Below, piece after piece: positions 5,977 to 6,532 of a stretch of 6,532 nt of DNA. Numbering within the stretch: the stretch's first letter is position 1; the number at the start of each line of letters is the position of its first letter. The notes under the pieces are model-generated. The model saw only the letters and a program-made list of their open reading frames with translations. It searched no databases and was not told where the DNA came from. A program made the position numbers and the translations under genes. Origin of the DNA: Chloroflexi bacterium UBA6265 (GTDB lineage Bacteria; Chloroflexota; Chloroflexia; Thermomicrobiales; UBA6265); the NCBI GenBank assembly GCA_002440805.1, contig DJVD01000242.1, positions 2,870-9,401 of the forward strand, given 5' to 3'.

Positions 5977-6532
5977 ATGACACCAACGCTCGACAGTATT
6001 TGGCAGGATATCGAAACCGCTACCGCCGCCCATCAGGTTGGCGGTGCCGTAGCAGTGGTTCAGCATCGCGGCGAGATCGTGCTGCAGCGGCACACCGGCT
6101 GGGCAGTGCGCGTGCCGGAAGCGGAGCGCACGCCGATGACGCCCGATACGATCTTCGACCTCGCCTCGCTCACCAAGGTGGTTTCCACCGCGCCCTCCGT
6201 GCTGCGCCTGATCGGCGAGGACAAGATCGCCCTCGACGAGCCGCTTGCAACCTATATCCCCGAATTTGGCGATGAGGGCGCCAAACGGGATGTCACCATC
6301 CGCAACCTGCTCAGCCACAGCAGCGGGCTCACAAGTTGGCGCGGGGTGTACACCACCGGCACCGGTATCGATGCCTATATCGCCAGCCTGGCCGCCGACC
6401 AGCCGGAGGCTGCCCCAAACACCCGTGTTGCCTACAGCTGCATGGGGTTTATCCTCCTCGGCGAAGTGGTTCGTCGCGTAAGCGGGCTGCGTCTCGATGC
6501 GTACGCACACCAGCATATCTTCCAGCCGCTGG
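5977..6532 (+). CDS. Serine hydrolase of the class C beta-lactamase / penicillin-binding protein fold, N-terminal part
   Basis: The 185 codons present match the beta-lactamase (PF00144-type) family. The nucleophile motif S-x-x-K is S64-L-T-K67 within FDLASLTKVVST. It is followed by IALDEPLATYIPEF (84-97), VTIRNLLSHSSGL (106-118) and the second motif region VAYSCMGFILLGEVVRRVSG (151-170). The usual third residue of the Y-x-N motif is cysteine here (Y153-S-C155). The third motif (K/H-x-G) would lie beyond the window. There is no signal peptide, so it is probably a cytoplasmic esterase, peptidase or amidase rather than a secreted beta-lactamase; the substrate is unknown. The ATG at 5977 has only a weak ribosome binding site, TGGGA at 5965-5969. 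The gene follows the transporter by 78 bases on the same strand and could be read through from it, although it has its own -10-like site. Confidence 0.92.
   Translation, partial: MTPTLDSIWQDIETATAAHQVGGAVAVVQHRGEIVLQRHTGWAVRVPEAERTPMTPDTIFDLASLTKVVSTAPSVLRLIGEDKIALDEPLATYIPEFGDEGAKRDVTIRNLLSHSSGLTSWRGVYTTGTGIDAYIASLAADQPEAAPNTRVAYSCMGFILLGEVVRRVSGLRLDAYAHQHIFQPL

Overview
The window is GC-rich (my estimate, not counted: high 50s to 60 percent) and densely coding. It reads as an ordinary stretch of a bacterial chromosome. Codon choice, GTG starts, the Asp-box propeller protein type and the GTAGGGGCC-type hairpin repeat suggest a Chloroflexota-like organism (Thermomicrobia/Sphaerobacter side). 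That placement is inference from family resemblance and was not tested by a search.

Layout: (1) Positions 1-317 are non-coding, with a weak promoter candidate and a good ribosome binding site for the next gene. (2) 318-3491 (+) encodes a 1057-residue protein with about eleven Asp-box (BNR) motifs and a C-terminal module. It ends at a perfect 16-bp stem terminator, followed immediately by a second hairpin. (3) 3492-3803 has no gene. Its right half is a compact, hairpin-rich element (about 3690-3807) bounded by imperfect inverted GTAGGGGCC / GGGCCCTAC ends. (4) 3804-4208 (-) encodes a DUF302 protein whose stop codon lies inside the right end of that element. (5) 4302-4520 (+) encodes a 72-residue zinc-ribbon protein. 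It is divergent from the DUF302 gene, and the gap between them holds a perfect ATAGTA-A-TACTAT palindrome. (6) 4621-5898 (+) encodes a 12-helix-type major facilitator transporter resembling SetA-like sugar exporters, with a TCACAC-TG-GTGTGA palindrome overlapping its ribosome binding site. (7) 5977-6532 (+) is the N-terminal part of a class C beta-lactamase-fold serine hydrolase, cut by the window edge.

The genes do not form an obvious single pathway or operon. The DUF302/zinc-ribbon pair is the only arrangement that suggests co-regulation, and both proteins carry conserved cysteines, so a metal or sulfur/redox theme is possible but unproven. I see no CRISPR array, transposase, phage gene, tRNA or rRNA. 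I did not find a convincing new multi-gene system. The parts most worth a second look are the structured element at 3690-3807 and the two palindromic operator candidates.
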